Positions 1 through 7,171 of a stretch of 64,000 bases of DNA are shown piece after piece. A model generated the notes under the pieces. It had not been told where the DNA came from and searched no databases. It saw only the letters and a program-made list of their open reading frames with translations. The translations under genes and the position numbers were made by a program. How positions within the stretch are numbered: the first letter of the stretch is position 1; each line of letters starts with the position of its first letter. Source of the stretch: Streptomyces tanashiensis (lineage in GTDB: Bacteria; Actinomycetota; Actinomycetes; Streptomycetales; Streptomycetaceae); NCBI RefSeq assembly GCF_014648895.1, contig NZ_BMRZ01000013.1:62001-126000 (forward strand), given 5' to 3'.

Positions 1-1
1 C

Positions 2-1183
2 CTGCGCGTCTGGCTCTTCCAGGAGGTGAGCAACAAGCCCAAGGAGCAGGTCGTCCAGCAGGCCGTCGCCGCCTTCGAGAAGAGCCACGCGGGCGCGAAG
101 GTCGAGGTCGAGTACATCCCCGTCGAGACCCGCGCCCAGCGCGTCAAGGCCGCCTTCAACGACCCGAAGTCGGCGCCCGACCTCATCGAGTACGGCAACA
201 CCGACACCGCCGGATACGTCAAGGACGGCGGACTCGCCGACATCAGCGCCGAGTTCGCCGCCTGGGACGAGGCCGAGGACACCGACCCCACCGCCAGGCA
301 GTCCGTCACCGTCGGCGGCAGGATCTACGGCGCCCCGCTCTTCGTCGGCGTCCGAGCCCTCTACTACCGCACCGACGTGTTCCGGGAGCTCGGCCTCACC
401 GCCCCCAAGAGCCAGGCCGAACTCGTCTCGACCGCCAAGAAGATCCGCAAGGCCAGGCCCGAGCTGTACGGCATCGCCGTCGGCGGCGCCTACACCTACG
501 GCGCCATGCCCTTCGTCTGGGCCGCGGGAGGCGAACTCGCCACCGCGAAGGGCGACACCTACAAGGCCGCCGTCGACAGCGAGGCCGCCCGCAAGGGCAT
601 CAGCACGTACACCTCGCTCTTCGGCGACGACAACTGCCCGGCCGCCAAGTGCGCCCAGATGGGCGGCAACGCCACCGTCACCGCCTTCGCCTCCGGCAAG
701 GCCGGCATGGCCATCGGCGGCGACTTCAGCCACGCCGCCGTCGAGGCCGGCACCGTGAAGGGCAAGTACGCCGTCGTCCCCCTGCCGGGCACCACCCCCG
801 GCTCCATCGCCCCCGCCTTCGCCGGCGGCAACAACATCGGCGTCCTGAAGAGCACCTCCCACCGCAGCCTCGCCGTCGACCTCCTCAAGTCCCTGACCGG
901 CAAGGAGACCCAGGGCAAGCTGTTCGACGCGATGGGCTTCCTGCCCACGTACACCGACGTCCGCACCGCCGCGGCCCGGCGCCAGCCCTTCGTGAAGCCC
1001 TTCATCGACACCCTCGGCGCGGGCACCCGGTTCGTCCCGGCGTCCCCCGGCTGGGGCCAGATCGACGCCTCCCTCGTCCTGCCCACGATGTTCCAGGAGG
1101 TCGTCAGCGGCCGTAAGGACGTCGCGACGGCCTCCGGCGACGCGGCGAAGAAGATGGACGCGGCGTTCTCGGCCGCGGGCTGA
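2..1183 (+). CDS. Family 1 extracellular sugar-binding protein of an ABC importer (5' end outside window)
   Basis: The reading frame is open from the left edge, and the first visible residues (LRVWLFQE) are the usual first beta strand of family 1 solute-binding proteins. The signal peptide and lipobox must therefore lie upstream, and the GTG at 26 is an internal valine. About 394 codons are visible. The sequence has the family pattern: a YGxP-like hinge, an LYYRTDVF segment, and a C-terminal LLKSLTGKETQ region. It is followed after 5 nt by two permease genes and a GH20 hexosaminidase, which points to amino sugars or N-acetylglucosamine oligosaccharides as substrate. The family is seen directly; the substrate is inferred from the neighbour. 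Confidence 0.9.
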   Translation: MRVWLFQEVSNKPKEQVVQQAVAAFEKSHAGAKVEVEYIPVETRAQRVKAAFNDPKSAPDLIEYGNTDTAGYVKDGGLADISAEFAAWDEAEDTDPTARQSVTVGGRIYGAPLFVGVRALYYRTDVFRELGLTAPKSQAELVSTAKKIRKARPELYGIAVGGAYTYGAMPFVWAAGGELATAKGDTYKAAVDSEAARKGISTYTSLFGDDNCPAAKCAQMGGNATVTAFASGKAGMAIGGDFSHAAVEAGTVKGKYAVVPLPGTTPGSIAPAFAGGNNIGVLKSTSHRSLAVDLLKSLTGKETQGKLFDAMGFLPTYTDVRTAAARRQPFVKPFIDTLGAGTRFVPASPGWGQIDASLVLPTMFQEVVSGRKDVATASGDAAKKMDAAFSAAG

Positions 1184-1188
1184 GCCGC

Positions 1189-2133
1189 ATGACGACCCAG
1201 CTCACCCGGCCCGCCGAGCCGCTCACGGCCGCCGTGCGGACCCCCCGCACCCCCCGGCGCACCAGCCCCTGGACCCCCTGGCTCTACCTGCTGCCCGCCC
1301 TCGCCGTCCTCGGCGGACTCCTCGTCTACCCCGTCTACCAGCTCGGCCTGATCTCCTTCCTGGAGTACACCCAGGCCCAGGTCAGCGGCGGCGAACCTAC
1401 CTCCTTCCAGGGCTTCGGCAACTACACGGAGCTCTTCACCGACCCCCAGTTCCGCCAGGTCCTCCTCGCCACCGTCCTCTTCGCCGCCGCCTGCGTCGTC
1501 ACCACCCTCGCCGTCGGCTGCTCCCTCGCCGTCCTCCTCACGCGCGTGCGTGCCCTGCCCCGGCTGGTCCTGATGCTGGCCGCGCTCGGCGCCTGGGCGA
1601 CCCCCGCCGTCACCGGATCCACCGTCTGGGTGTTCCTCTTCGACCCCGACTTCGGCCCCGTCAACAGGCTGCTCGGGCTCGGCGACTTCTCCTGGACCTA
1701 CGGGCGGTACAGCGCCTTCGCCCTCGTCCTCCTCGAAGTCGTCTGGTGCTCGTTCCCGTTCGTGATGGTGACCGTCTACGCCGGCATCAAGGCCATCCCG
1801 TCCGAGGTCCTGGAGGCCGCCGCCCTCGACGGCGCCTCGCAGTGGAGGATCTGGCGCTCGGTCATGGCCCCCGTGCTCCGGCCGATCCTGGTCGTCGTCA
1901 CGATCCAGTCGATCATCTGGGACTTCAAACTCTTCACCCAGATCTACGTGATGACGAACGGCGGCGGCATCGCCGGCCAGAACCTCGTCCTCAACGTGTA
2001 CGCCTACCAGAAGGCCTTCGCCTCGTCCCAGTACAGCCTCGGCTCGGCGATCGGCGTCGTCATGCTGCTGATCCTGCTGGCCGTGACGCTGGTCTACCTG
2101 CGGCTGCTGCGACGCCAGGGAGAAGAACTGTGA
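1189..2133 (+). CDS. Sugar ABC transporter permease, MalF/UgpA type
   Basis: A 314-aa integral membrane subunit of a carbohydrate importer (CUT1 type). A basic, proline-rich cytoplasmic N-terminus of about 30 residues precedes six hydrophobic segments. The cytoplasmic EAA loop that contacts the ATPase is visible as EAAALDGASQWRIWRSVMAPVLRP around residues 208-230. The ATG lies 5 nt after the binding-protein stop, and the stop overlaps the GTG of the next permease by 4 nt, so the genes are co-translated. No ATP-binding subunit is encoded here. Streptomyces sugar importers commonly share the MsiK ATPase encoded elsewhere, which is likely here but not shown. Confidence 0.92.
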   Translation: MTTQLTRPAEPLTAAVRTPRTPRRTSPWTPWLYLLPALAVLGGLLVYPVYQLGLISFLEYTQAQVSGGEPTSFQGFGNYTELFTDPQFRQVLLATVLFAAACVVTTLAVGCSLAVLLTRVRALPRLVLMLAALGAWATPAVTGSTVWVFLFDPDFGPVNRLLGLGDFSWTYGRYSAFALVLLEVVWCSFPFVMVTVYAGIKAIPSEVLEAAALDGASQWRIWRSVMAPVLRPILVVVTIQSIIWDFKLFTQIYVMTNGGGIAGQNLVLNVYAYQKAFASSQYSLGSAIGVVMLLILLAVTLVYLRLLRRQGEEL

Positions 2134-2978
2134 CCACCTCCCGTACGTACCGCATCCGGCGTCCCGGGCGCCTCGTCGCCGAGGCCGGCACCCTGCTCGT
2201 CGCCGCCGCCGTCGCCTTCCCGCTGTACTGGATGGTCCTCTCGGCCCTCAAGCCGGCGGGCGAGATCCAGTCCACGCACCCCCGCCCCTGGACGCTCTCC
2301 CCGTCCCTCGACTCCTTCCGGCGCGTCTTCGAGCAGCAGGACTTCGGCCGGTACTTCCTCAACTCGCTCACCGTCGCGGGCACCGTCGTCCTCGCCTCGG
2401 CCCTCATCGCCTTCCTCGCGGCGACGGCCGTCACCCGGTTCCGCTTCCGGTTCCGGACGACGCTGCTCGTCATGTTCCTGGTCGCCCAGATGGTGCCGGT
2501 CGAGGCGCTGACCATCCCGCTCTTCTTCCTCATGCGGGACTTCGGCCAGCTCAACACGCTCGGCTCGCTGATCCTGCCGCACATCGCCTTCTCGCTGCCG
2601 TTCGCGATCTGGATGCTGCGCGGCTTCGTCAAGGCGGTCCCCGAGGCCCTGGAGGAGCAGGCCCAGATCGACGGCGCGAGCCGCACCCGCTTCCTCTGGC
2701 AGATCCTCTTCCCGCTGGTCTTCCCCGGCCTCGTGGCGACGAGCGTCTTCTCGTTCATCTCGACCTGGAACGACTTCCTCTTCGCGAAGTCCTTCCTCAT
2801 CAGCGACACCTCGCAGTCGACCCTCCCGATGGCGCTGCTCGTCTTCTTCAAGCCCGACGAGAACGACTGGGGAGGAATCATGGCCGGGTCGACCGTGATG
2901 ACGATCCCGGTGCTCGTCTTCTTCGTACTCGTGCAGCGCCGCCTGGTCTCCGGACTCGGCGGGGCGGTGAAGGACTGA
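2130..2978 (+). CDS. Sugar ABC transporter permease, MalG type
   Basis: The second permease subunit, 282 aa when started at the GTG at 2130, which overlaps the stop of the preceding gene (GTGA). The frame is open much further upstream but only overlaps the first permease there. A positively charged N-terminus leads into a first membrane segment (LLVAAAVAFPLYWMV), and the EAA loop reads EEQAQIDGASRTRFLWQILF. MalG-type proteins of this family are usually 270-300 aa, so the length fits. The next gene starts 4 nt downstream. Together the permeases form the heterodimeric channel for the sugar bound by the lipoprotein. Confidence 0.93.
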   Translation: MTTSRTYRIRRPGRLVAEAGTLLVAAAVAFPLYWMVLSALKPAGEIQSTHPRPWTLSPSLDSFRRVFEQQDFGRYFLNSLTVAGTVVLASALIAFLAATAVTRFRFRFRTTLLVMFLVAQMVPVEALTIPLFFLMRDFGQLNTLGSLILPHIAFSLPFAIWMLRGFVKAVPEALEEQAQIDGASRTRFLWQILFPLVFPGLVATSVFSFISTWNDFLFAKSFLISDTSQSTLPMALLVFFKPDENDWGGIMAGSTVMTIPVLVFFVLVQRRLVSGLGGAVKD

Positions 2979-2982
2979 CGCG

Positions 2983-4617
2983 ATGACCCACCCCATGGAC
3001 CTGATCCCGGCGCCCCTGCGGGTCGAGGGACCGTACCGCCGCGGCTTCGTCCTCGACCGGGAGACCACCCTGTACGCCGCCCCCGGCACCGGGACCACCG
3101 AGCGCTGGCTGCGCACCACGCTCGGCGCGGCCTTCGCGCTCCCGCTGCGGGACACGGCCGACGAGAACGCAGCCCACAGCATCCGGCTGCGCATCGACGA
3201 CACCCTCGCCCCCGAGGCGTACCGGCTCCACGTCCTGGTCGACGAGGTCGTCGAGATCACCGGCGGCGGCCCCGCCGGCGTGTTCTGGGGCGCCCAGACC
3301 CTCCGCCAGCTCCTCGGCCCCGACGCGTACCGCAAGGCGCCGGTGAGGAGCGCGCCGGTCGCGGGTCTCGCGGCGCAGACGATCGAGGACGCCCCCCGCT
3401 TCGGCTGGCGCGGCCTCCTGCTCGACGTCTCCCGGCACTTCATGCCCAAGGACGACGTCCTGCGCTACCTCGACCTGCTCGCCGCCCACAAGCTGAACGT
3501 CTTCCACTTCCACCTCACCGACGACCAGGGCTGGCGCATCGAGATCCGGCGCCACCCGAAGCTCACCGAGGTCGGCGCCTGGCGCGCCCGGACCAAGTGG
3601 GGACACCGCGCCTCGCCGCTCTGGACCGAGACCCCGCACGGCGGCTTCTACACCCAGGACGACATCCGCGAGATCGTCGCGTACGCCGCCGAGCGGCACA
3701 TCACCGTCGTCCCCGAGATCGACCTCCCCGGCCACGCGCAGGCCGCCATCGCCGCCTACCCCGAACTCGGCAACACCGACGTCGTCGACACCGCCGCCCT
3801 CACCGTCTGGGACACCTGGGGCGTCAACCCCAACGTCCTCGCCCCCACCGAGGCCGTCCTCCGCTTCTACGAGGGCGTCTTCGAGGAGGTCCTCGACCTC
3901 TTCCCGTCCACCTTCGTCCACGTCGGCGGCGACGAGTGCCCCAAGGACCAGTGGAAGGCCTCTCCGACCGTCCAGGCCCGCATCGAGGAGCTGGGGGTGG
4001 GCGACGAGGACGGCCTCCAGTCCTGGTTCATCCGCCACTTCGACCGCTGGCTCGCCGCCCGCGGACGCCGCCTCATCGGCTGGGACGAGATCCTGGAGGG
4101 CGGTCTCGCCGAAGGGGCGGCCGTCTCGTCCTGGCGGGGCTACGCGGGCGGGATCGCCGCCGCCGAGGCCGGCCACGACGTCGTCATGTGCCCCGAGCAG
4201 CACGTCTACCTGGACCACCGTCAGGCACCGGGCGAGGACGAGCCGATGCCCATCGGATACGTCCGCACCCTGGAGGACGTCTACCGCTTCGAGCCCGTCC
4301 CGCCGGGGCTCTCGCCCGAGGCCGCCGCCCACATCCTGGGAACCCAGGCCAACGTCTGGACCGAGGTCATGGAGAACCGCTCCCGCGTCGACTACCAGGT
4401 CTTCCCGCGCCTCGCCGCCTTCGCCGAGGTCGCCTGGTCCGCGCTGCCCGCGCCGGAGGCGCGCGACCACGCCGGATTCGAGCGCCGCATGCGCACCCAC
4501 TACCGGCGCCTGGAGGCCCTCGGAGTCGACCACCGCCCGCCCGCCGGACCCCACCCGTGGCAGCGTCGCCCCGGGGTCCTGGGCCGCCCCCTGGAGGGCC
4601 GGCCCCCGAACGTGTGA
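2983..4617 (+). CDS. GH20 beta-N-acetylhexosaminidase, cytoplasmic
   Basis: A 544-aa glycoside hydrolase family 20 enzyme that removes terminal beta-linked GlcNAc or GalNAc by substrate-assisted catalysis. Residues 1-125 form the GH20b domain and about 135-490 the TIM barrel. HFHLTDDQGWR (about 175-185) and the catalytic pair D317-E318 in HVGGDECPKDQW are intact. There is no signal peptide, so it acts on imported oligosaccharides, in line with its place as last gene of the ABC operon. The ATG at 2983 follows the permease by 4 nt; an in-frame ATG at 2995 is an alternative. The role resembles DasD of the das system, but this is a separate locus, so I give no symbol. Confidence 0.93.
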   Translation: MTHPMDLIPAPLRVEGPYRRGFVLDRETTLYAAPGTGTTERWLRTTLGAAFALPLRDTADENAAHSIRLRIDDTLAPEAYRLHVLVDEVVEITGGGPAGVFWGAQTLRQLLGPDAYRKAPVRSAPVAGLAAQTIEDAPRFGWRGLLLDVSRHFMPKDDVLRYLDLLAAHKLNVFHFHLTDDQGWRIEIRRHPKLTEVGAWRARTKWGHRASPLWTETPHGGFYTQDDIREIVAYAAERHITVVPEIDLPGHAQAAIAAYPELGNTDVVDTAALTVWDTWGVNPNVLAPTEAVLRFYEGVFEEVLDLFPSTFVHVGGDECPKDQWKASPTVQARIEELGVGDEDGLQSWFIRHFDRWLAARGRRLIGWDEILEGGLAEGAAVSSWRGYAGGIAAAEAGHDVVMCPEQHVYLDHRQAPGEDEPMPIGYVRTLEDVYRFEPVPPGLSPEAAAHILGTQANVWTEVMENRSRVDYQVFPRLAAFAEVAWSALPAPEARDHAGFERRMRTHYRRLEALGVDHRPPAGPHPWQRRPGVLGRPLEGRPPNV

Positions 4618-4741
4618 GGGACCCGACGCCCCCCGTCACCCAAGAGCGGCGAAACGGAAGTTACCGTCACAGCGGGGGCGTCCCGGACGGAACAGTCCTT
4701 CGCGGACCCTCGCGCCGGACTCCTCGGAAGATGTGCCAGAG

Positions 4742-4772
4742 TTGCCACGTCCGGCCTGTGAGCACGTACGGT
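4742..4772 (+). promoter_or_regulatory. Possible promoter of the xanthine-dehydrogenase-like operon
   Basis: TTGCCA (4742-4747) and TACGGT (4767-4772) resemble the -35 and -10 elements of housekeeping promoters, with a long 19-bp spacer. A start near 4779 would give a leader of about 60 nt before the TTG codon at 4842. This is a pattern match only. Confidence 0.3.
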
Positions 4773-4841
4773 ACGCCCACACGCAGGCGCGACGGCCGGG
4801 CACAGTCGGGGACCACCGGGACACCGGGAAGGGGCAGCGGG

Positions 4842-5717
4842 TTGACCACGCACGCACCACAGACGGCGCAGTCCGTGACGCTGCCCGCCTCGCTCGACGA
4901 GGCCGTGGCGGCGCTCACGGCCATGCCGGCCGCCGTGCCCGTCGCCGGTGGCACCGACCTCATGGCCGCCGTCAACAAGGGCCAGCTCCGGCCCGCCGGA
5001 CTCGTCGGCCTGAGCCGCATCAACGAGATCCGCGGCTGGCAGTACCAGGACGGTCACGCCCTCCTCGGCGCCGGCCTCACCCACGCCCGGATGGGCCGCC
5101 CCGACTTCGCCGCCCTCATCCCGGCCCTCGCCGCCGCCTCCCGCGCGGCCGGGCCGCCCCAGATCCGCAACGCGGGCACCCTCGGCGGCAACATCGTCAC
5201 CGCCGCGCCCACCGGCGACTCGCTGCCCGTCCTCGCCGCCCTGGAGGCCGACCTCGTCGTCCTCGGCCCGCTCGGCAGCCGCGAGATCCCCGTCTCCCAC
5301 CTCCTCGCGGGCCGCGACCTGCTCGCCCCCGGCGAGCTCGTCGGCTTCGTCCGCGTCCCGCTGCTCCACGCCCCCCAGGTCTTCCTCAAGGCCACCGGCC
5401 GCACCGGCCCGGCCCGCGCCACCGCCTCCGTCGCCGTCGTCCTCGACCCGGCCCGGCGCGGCGTGCGCTGCGCGGTCGGCGCCGTGGCGCCCATGCCGCT
5501 GCGCCCGCTGGAGGCCGAGCGCTGGATCGCCTCGCTGGTGGACTGGGACAACGACCGGGGGCTCGCCCCGGAGGCGCTGGCGGCCTTCGGCGAGTACGTC
5601 GCCGCCGCCTGCATCCCGGACCCGCCGGGCGACGAACAGTTGCCCCCGGCCGTACAGCACCTGCGGCGCACCGTCGCCGCACTCGCCCGACGGGCACTGG
5701 GGAGGGCACTCGCGTGA
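4842..5717 (+). CDS. FAD-binding subunit of a xanthine-dehydrogenase-like molybdoenzyme
   Basis: A 291-aa medium subunit (PF00941/CO-dehydrogenase flavoprotein type). The FAD pyrophosphate site reads PVAGGTDLMAAV (about 31-42), and IRNAGTLGGNI (about 107-117) with the following AAPTGDSLP is the second flavin motif. The C-terminal third matches the small CO_deh_flav_C domain. The start is the TTG at 4842, chosen because GGAAGGGG sits 7 nt before it and homology begins right after; the frame is open far upstream inside the GH20 gene. It overlaps the next gene by 4 nt (GTGA). In this family the subunit passes electrons from Fe-S clusters to NAD or another acceptor. Confidence 0.88.
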   Translation: MTTHAPQTAQSVTLPASLDEAVAALTAMPAAVPVAGGTDLMAAVNKGQLRPAGLVGLSRINEIRGWQYQDGHALLGAGLTHARMGRPDFAALIPALAAASRAAGPPQIRNAGTLGGNIVTAAPTGDSLPVLAALEADLVVLGPLGSREIPVSHLLAGRDLLAPGELVGFVRVPLLHAPQVFLKATGRTGPARATASVAVVLDPARRGVRCAVGAVAPMPLRPLEAERWIASLVDWDNDRGLAPEALAAFGEYVAAACIPDPPGDEQLPPAVQHLRRTVAALARRALGRALA

Positions 5718-7171
5718 GCAGCGACGAACAGCACGGCAACCAGGGCGGCTGGGAGCCGATCCCGCAGAGCGAGGGGTACGACGGCGACGCGACCGCCTTC
5801 GTCCAGCTGCCGCCCGACTTCATGCTGGACGGCGTCCCCCTGGAGGCGCCCGGCCACGGCTACGTACCGCCGATGATCACCCCGCTGCAGCCGCTCAGCC
5901 CGGTCGCGGCGACGGATCCGGCGGCGACGGGCAGCTGGACGGTGCACGTCCCGACGGAGGCGCAGCAGACGCAGTACTTCGACGGGTTCGAGGGCGGTGA
6001 GCCGGCGTACCGGGACCACGCGCCGGAGGGCCCGCCGCGGGAGGCGGAGCGCTTCCAGCCGCCGGCGTACGTGGAGAACGTGGTCGAGCACTTCGAGGCG
6101 CCCGAGCACTTCGAGGCGCCCGAGCACGCCGAGTACGTGGAGCACGCCGGGCACGCCGGGCACGTCGAGCACCTCGATCACGCCGGGCACGACGGGCAGG
6201 ACCCGCACGCGACGGCCGAGTGGCGCTTCGACGAGGTCGTGGCGCCCGCCGCCGACCCGGGGGCCACGGGCCAGTGGCAGATCCCGGCCGTGCCGGAGGA
6301 GACCCCGGCGCCCGCCCCGTACGCCGAGGCCCCCGCGACGCTGCCGGGCGGCGCGCCCGCGCCCTGGGCGCTCCCGGAGGAGCCGGTGGAGCCGGTGGAG
6401 CCGGTGGCCGAGGCCGCCGGGGAGGAGCCGGAGGAGGCTCCGGAGGCCGTGGCGGAGTCCGCTCCGGAGTTCGCGGCGGAGTCCGCTCCGGAGTTCGTGC
6501 CGGAGTTCGCGCCCGAGGCCGCCGCGGAGGACGAGGCCCCGGAGGTCTCCGGACCCGTGTCCGCGCCCGCCGCCGCGCCCGCCGTCGACGCCTCCACGGA
6601 CAGCGACGAGCACCCCCACACCTCGTACACCCTGCGGGTCAACGGGACCGACCGGCCCGTCACCGACTCCTGGATCGGCGAGTCGCTGCTCTACGTCCTG
6701 CGCGAGCGCCTCGGCCTCGCCGGGGCGAAGGACGGCTGCTCGCAGGGCGAGTGCGGCGCGTGCAACGTGCAGGTCGACGGGCGGCTCGTCGCCTCCTGCC
6801 TGGTGCCCGCGGCGACCGCCGCCGGCAGCGAGGTGCGGACGGTCGAGGGCCTCGCGGCCGACGGCGAGCCCTCGGACGTGCAGCGGGCGATGTCCCGGTG
6901 CGGCACCGTCCAGTGCGGCTTCTGCATCCCCGGCATGTGCATGACCGTGCATGACCTCCTGGAGGGCAACCACGCCCCCACGGAGCTGGAGACCCGCCAG
7001 GCCCTGGCCGGCAACCTCTGCCGCTGCTCCGGCTACCGGGGCGTGCTCGACGCCGTCCGGGACGTCGTCGCCGAGCGCGAGGCCGCCGCCGCGGCCAACG
7101 CGCCCGAGGCGGCCGGCGAGGCCCGTGTCCCGCACCAGATCCCCCACCCGCACGACGGAGGCATGGCGTGA
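5714..7171 (+). CDS. 2Fe-2S subunit of the xanthine-dehydrogenase-like enzyme with a long acidic N-terminal extension
   Basis: A 485-aa protein from the GTG at 5714. Only the last 185 residues or so are the conserved Fe-S subunit: the plant-type ferredoxin motif CSQGECGACN plus a fourth Cys in ASCLVP, then the second cluster as CGFC and CRCS. The usual subunit is about 160-200 aa. Residues 1-300 are low complexity, rich in Glu, Pro, Ala and His, with repeated EHFEAPEH and HAGHAGH segments and APEFAAES-like repeats. Cluster ligands appear complete. It overlaps both neighbours by 4 nt, so the three subunits are made stoichiometrically. The extension has no recognised domain and could be a disordered linker or metal-binding tail. 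Confidence 0.87.
   Translation: MSSDEQHGNQGGWEPIPQSEGYDGDATAFVQLPPDFMLDGVPLEAPGHGYVPPMITPLQPLSPVAATDPAATGSWTVHVPTEAQQTQYFDGFEGGEPAYRDHAPEGPPREAERFQPPAYVENVVEHFEAPEHFEAPEHAEYVEHAGHAGHVEHLDHAGHDGQDPHATAEWRFDEVVAPAADPGATGQWQIPAVPEETPAPAPYAEAPATLPGGAPAPWALPEEPVEPVEPVAEAAGEEPEEAPEAVAESAPEFAAESAPEFVPEFAPEAAAEDEAPEVSGPVSAPAAAPAVDASTDSDEHPHTSYTLRVNGTDRPVTDSWIGESLLYVLRERLGLAGAKDGCSQGECGACNVQVDGRLVASCLVPAATAAGSEVRTVEGLAADGEPSDVQRAMSRCGTVQCGFCIPGMCMTVHDLLEGNHAPTELETRQALAGNLCRCSGYRGVLDAVRDVVAEREAAAAANAPEAAGEARVPHQIPHPHDGGMA

Noticed and set aside
26..1183. GTG at 26 as the start of the sugar-binding protein
   Set aside because: The residues before it continue the family's first strand in frame, and the signal peptide would otherwise be absent; the gene simply begins outside the window.
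2878..4554. A 558-codon minus-strand frame over the GH20 gene
   Set aside because: Composition is mostly Gly, Val, Asp, Glu and Arg, as expected opposite a high-GC gene; the GH20 catalytic motifs show the plus strand is coding.
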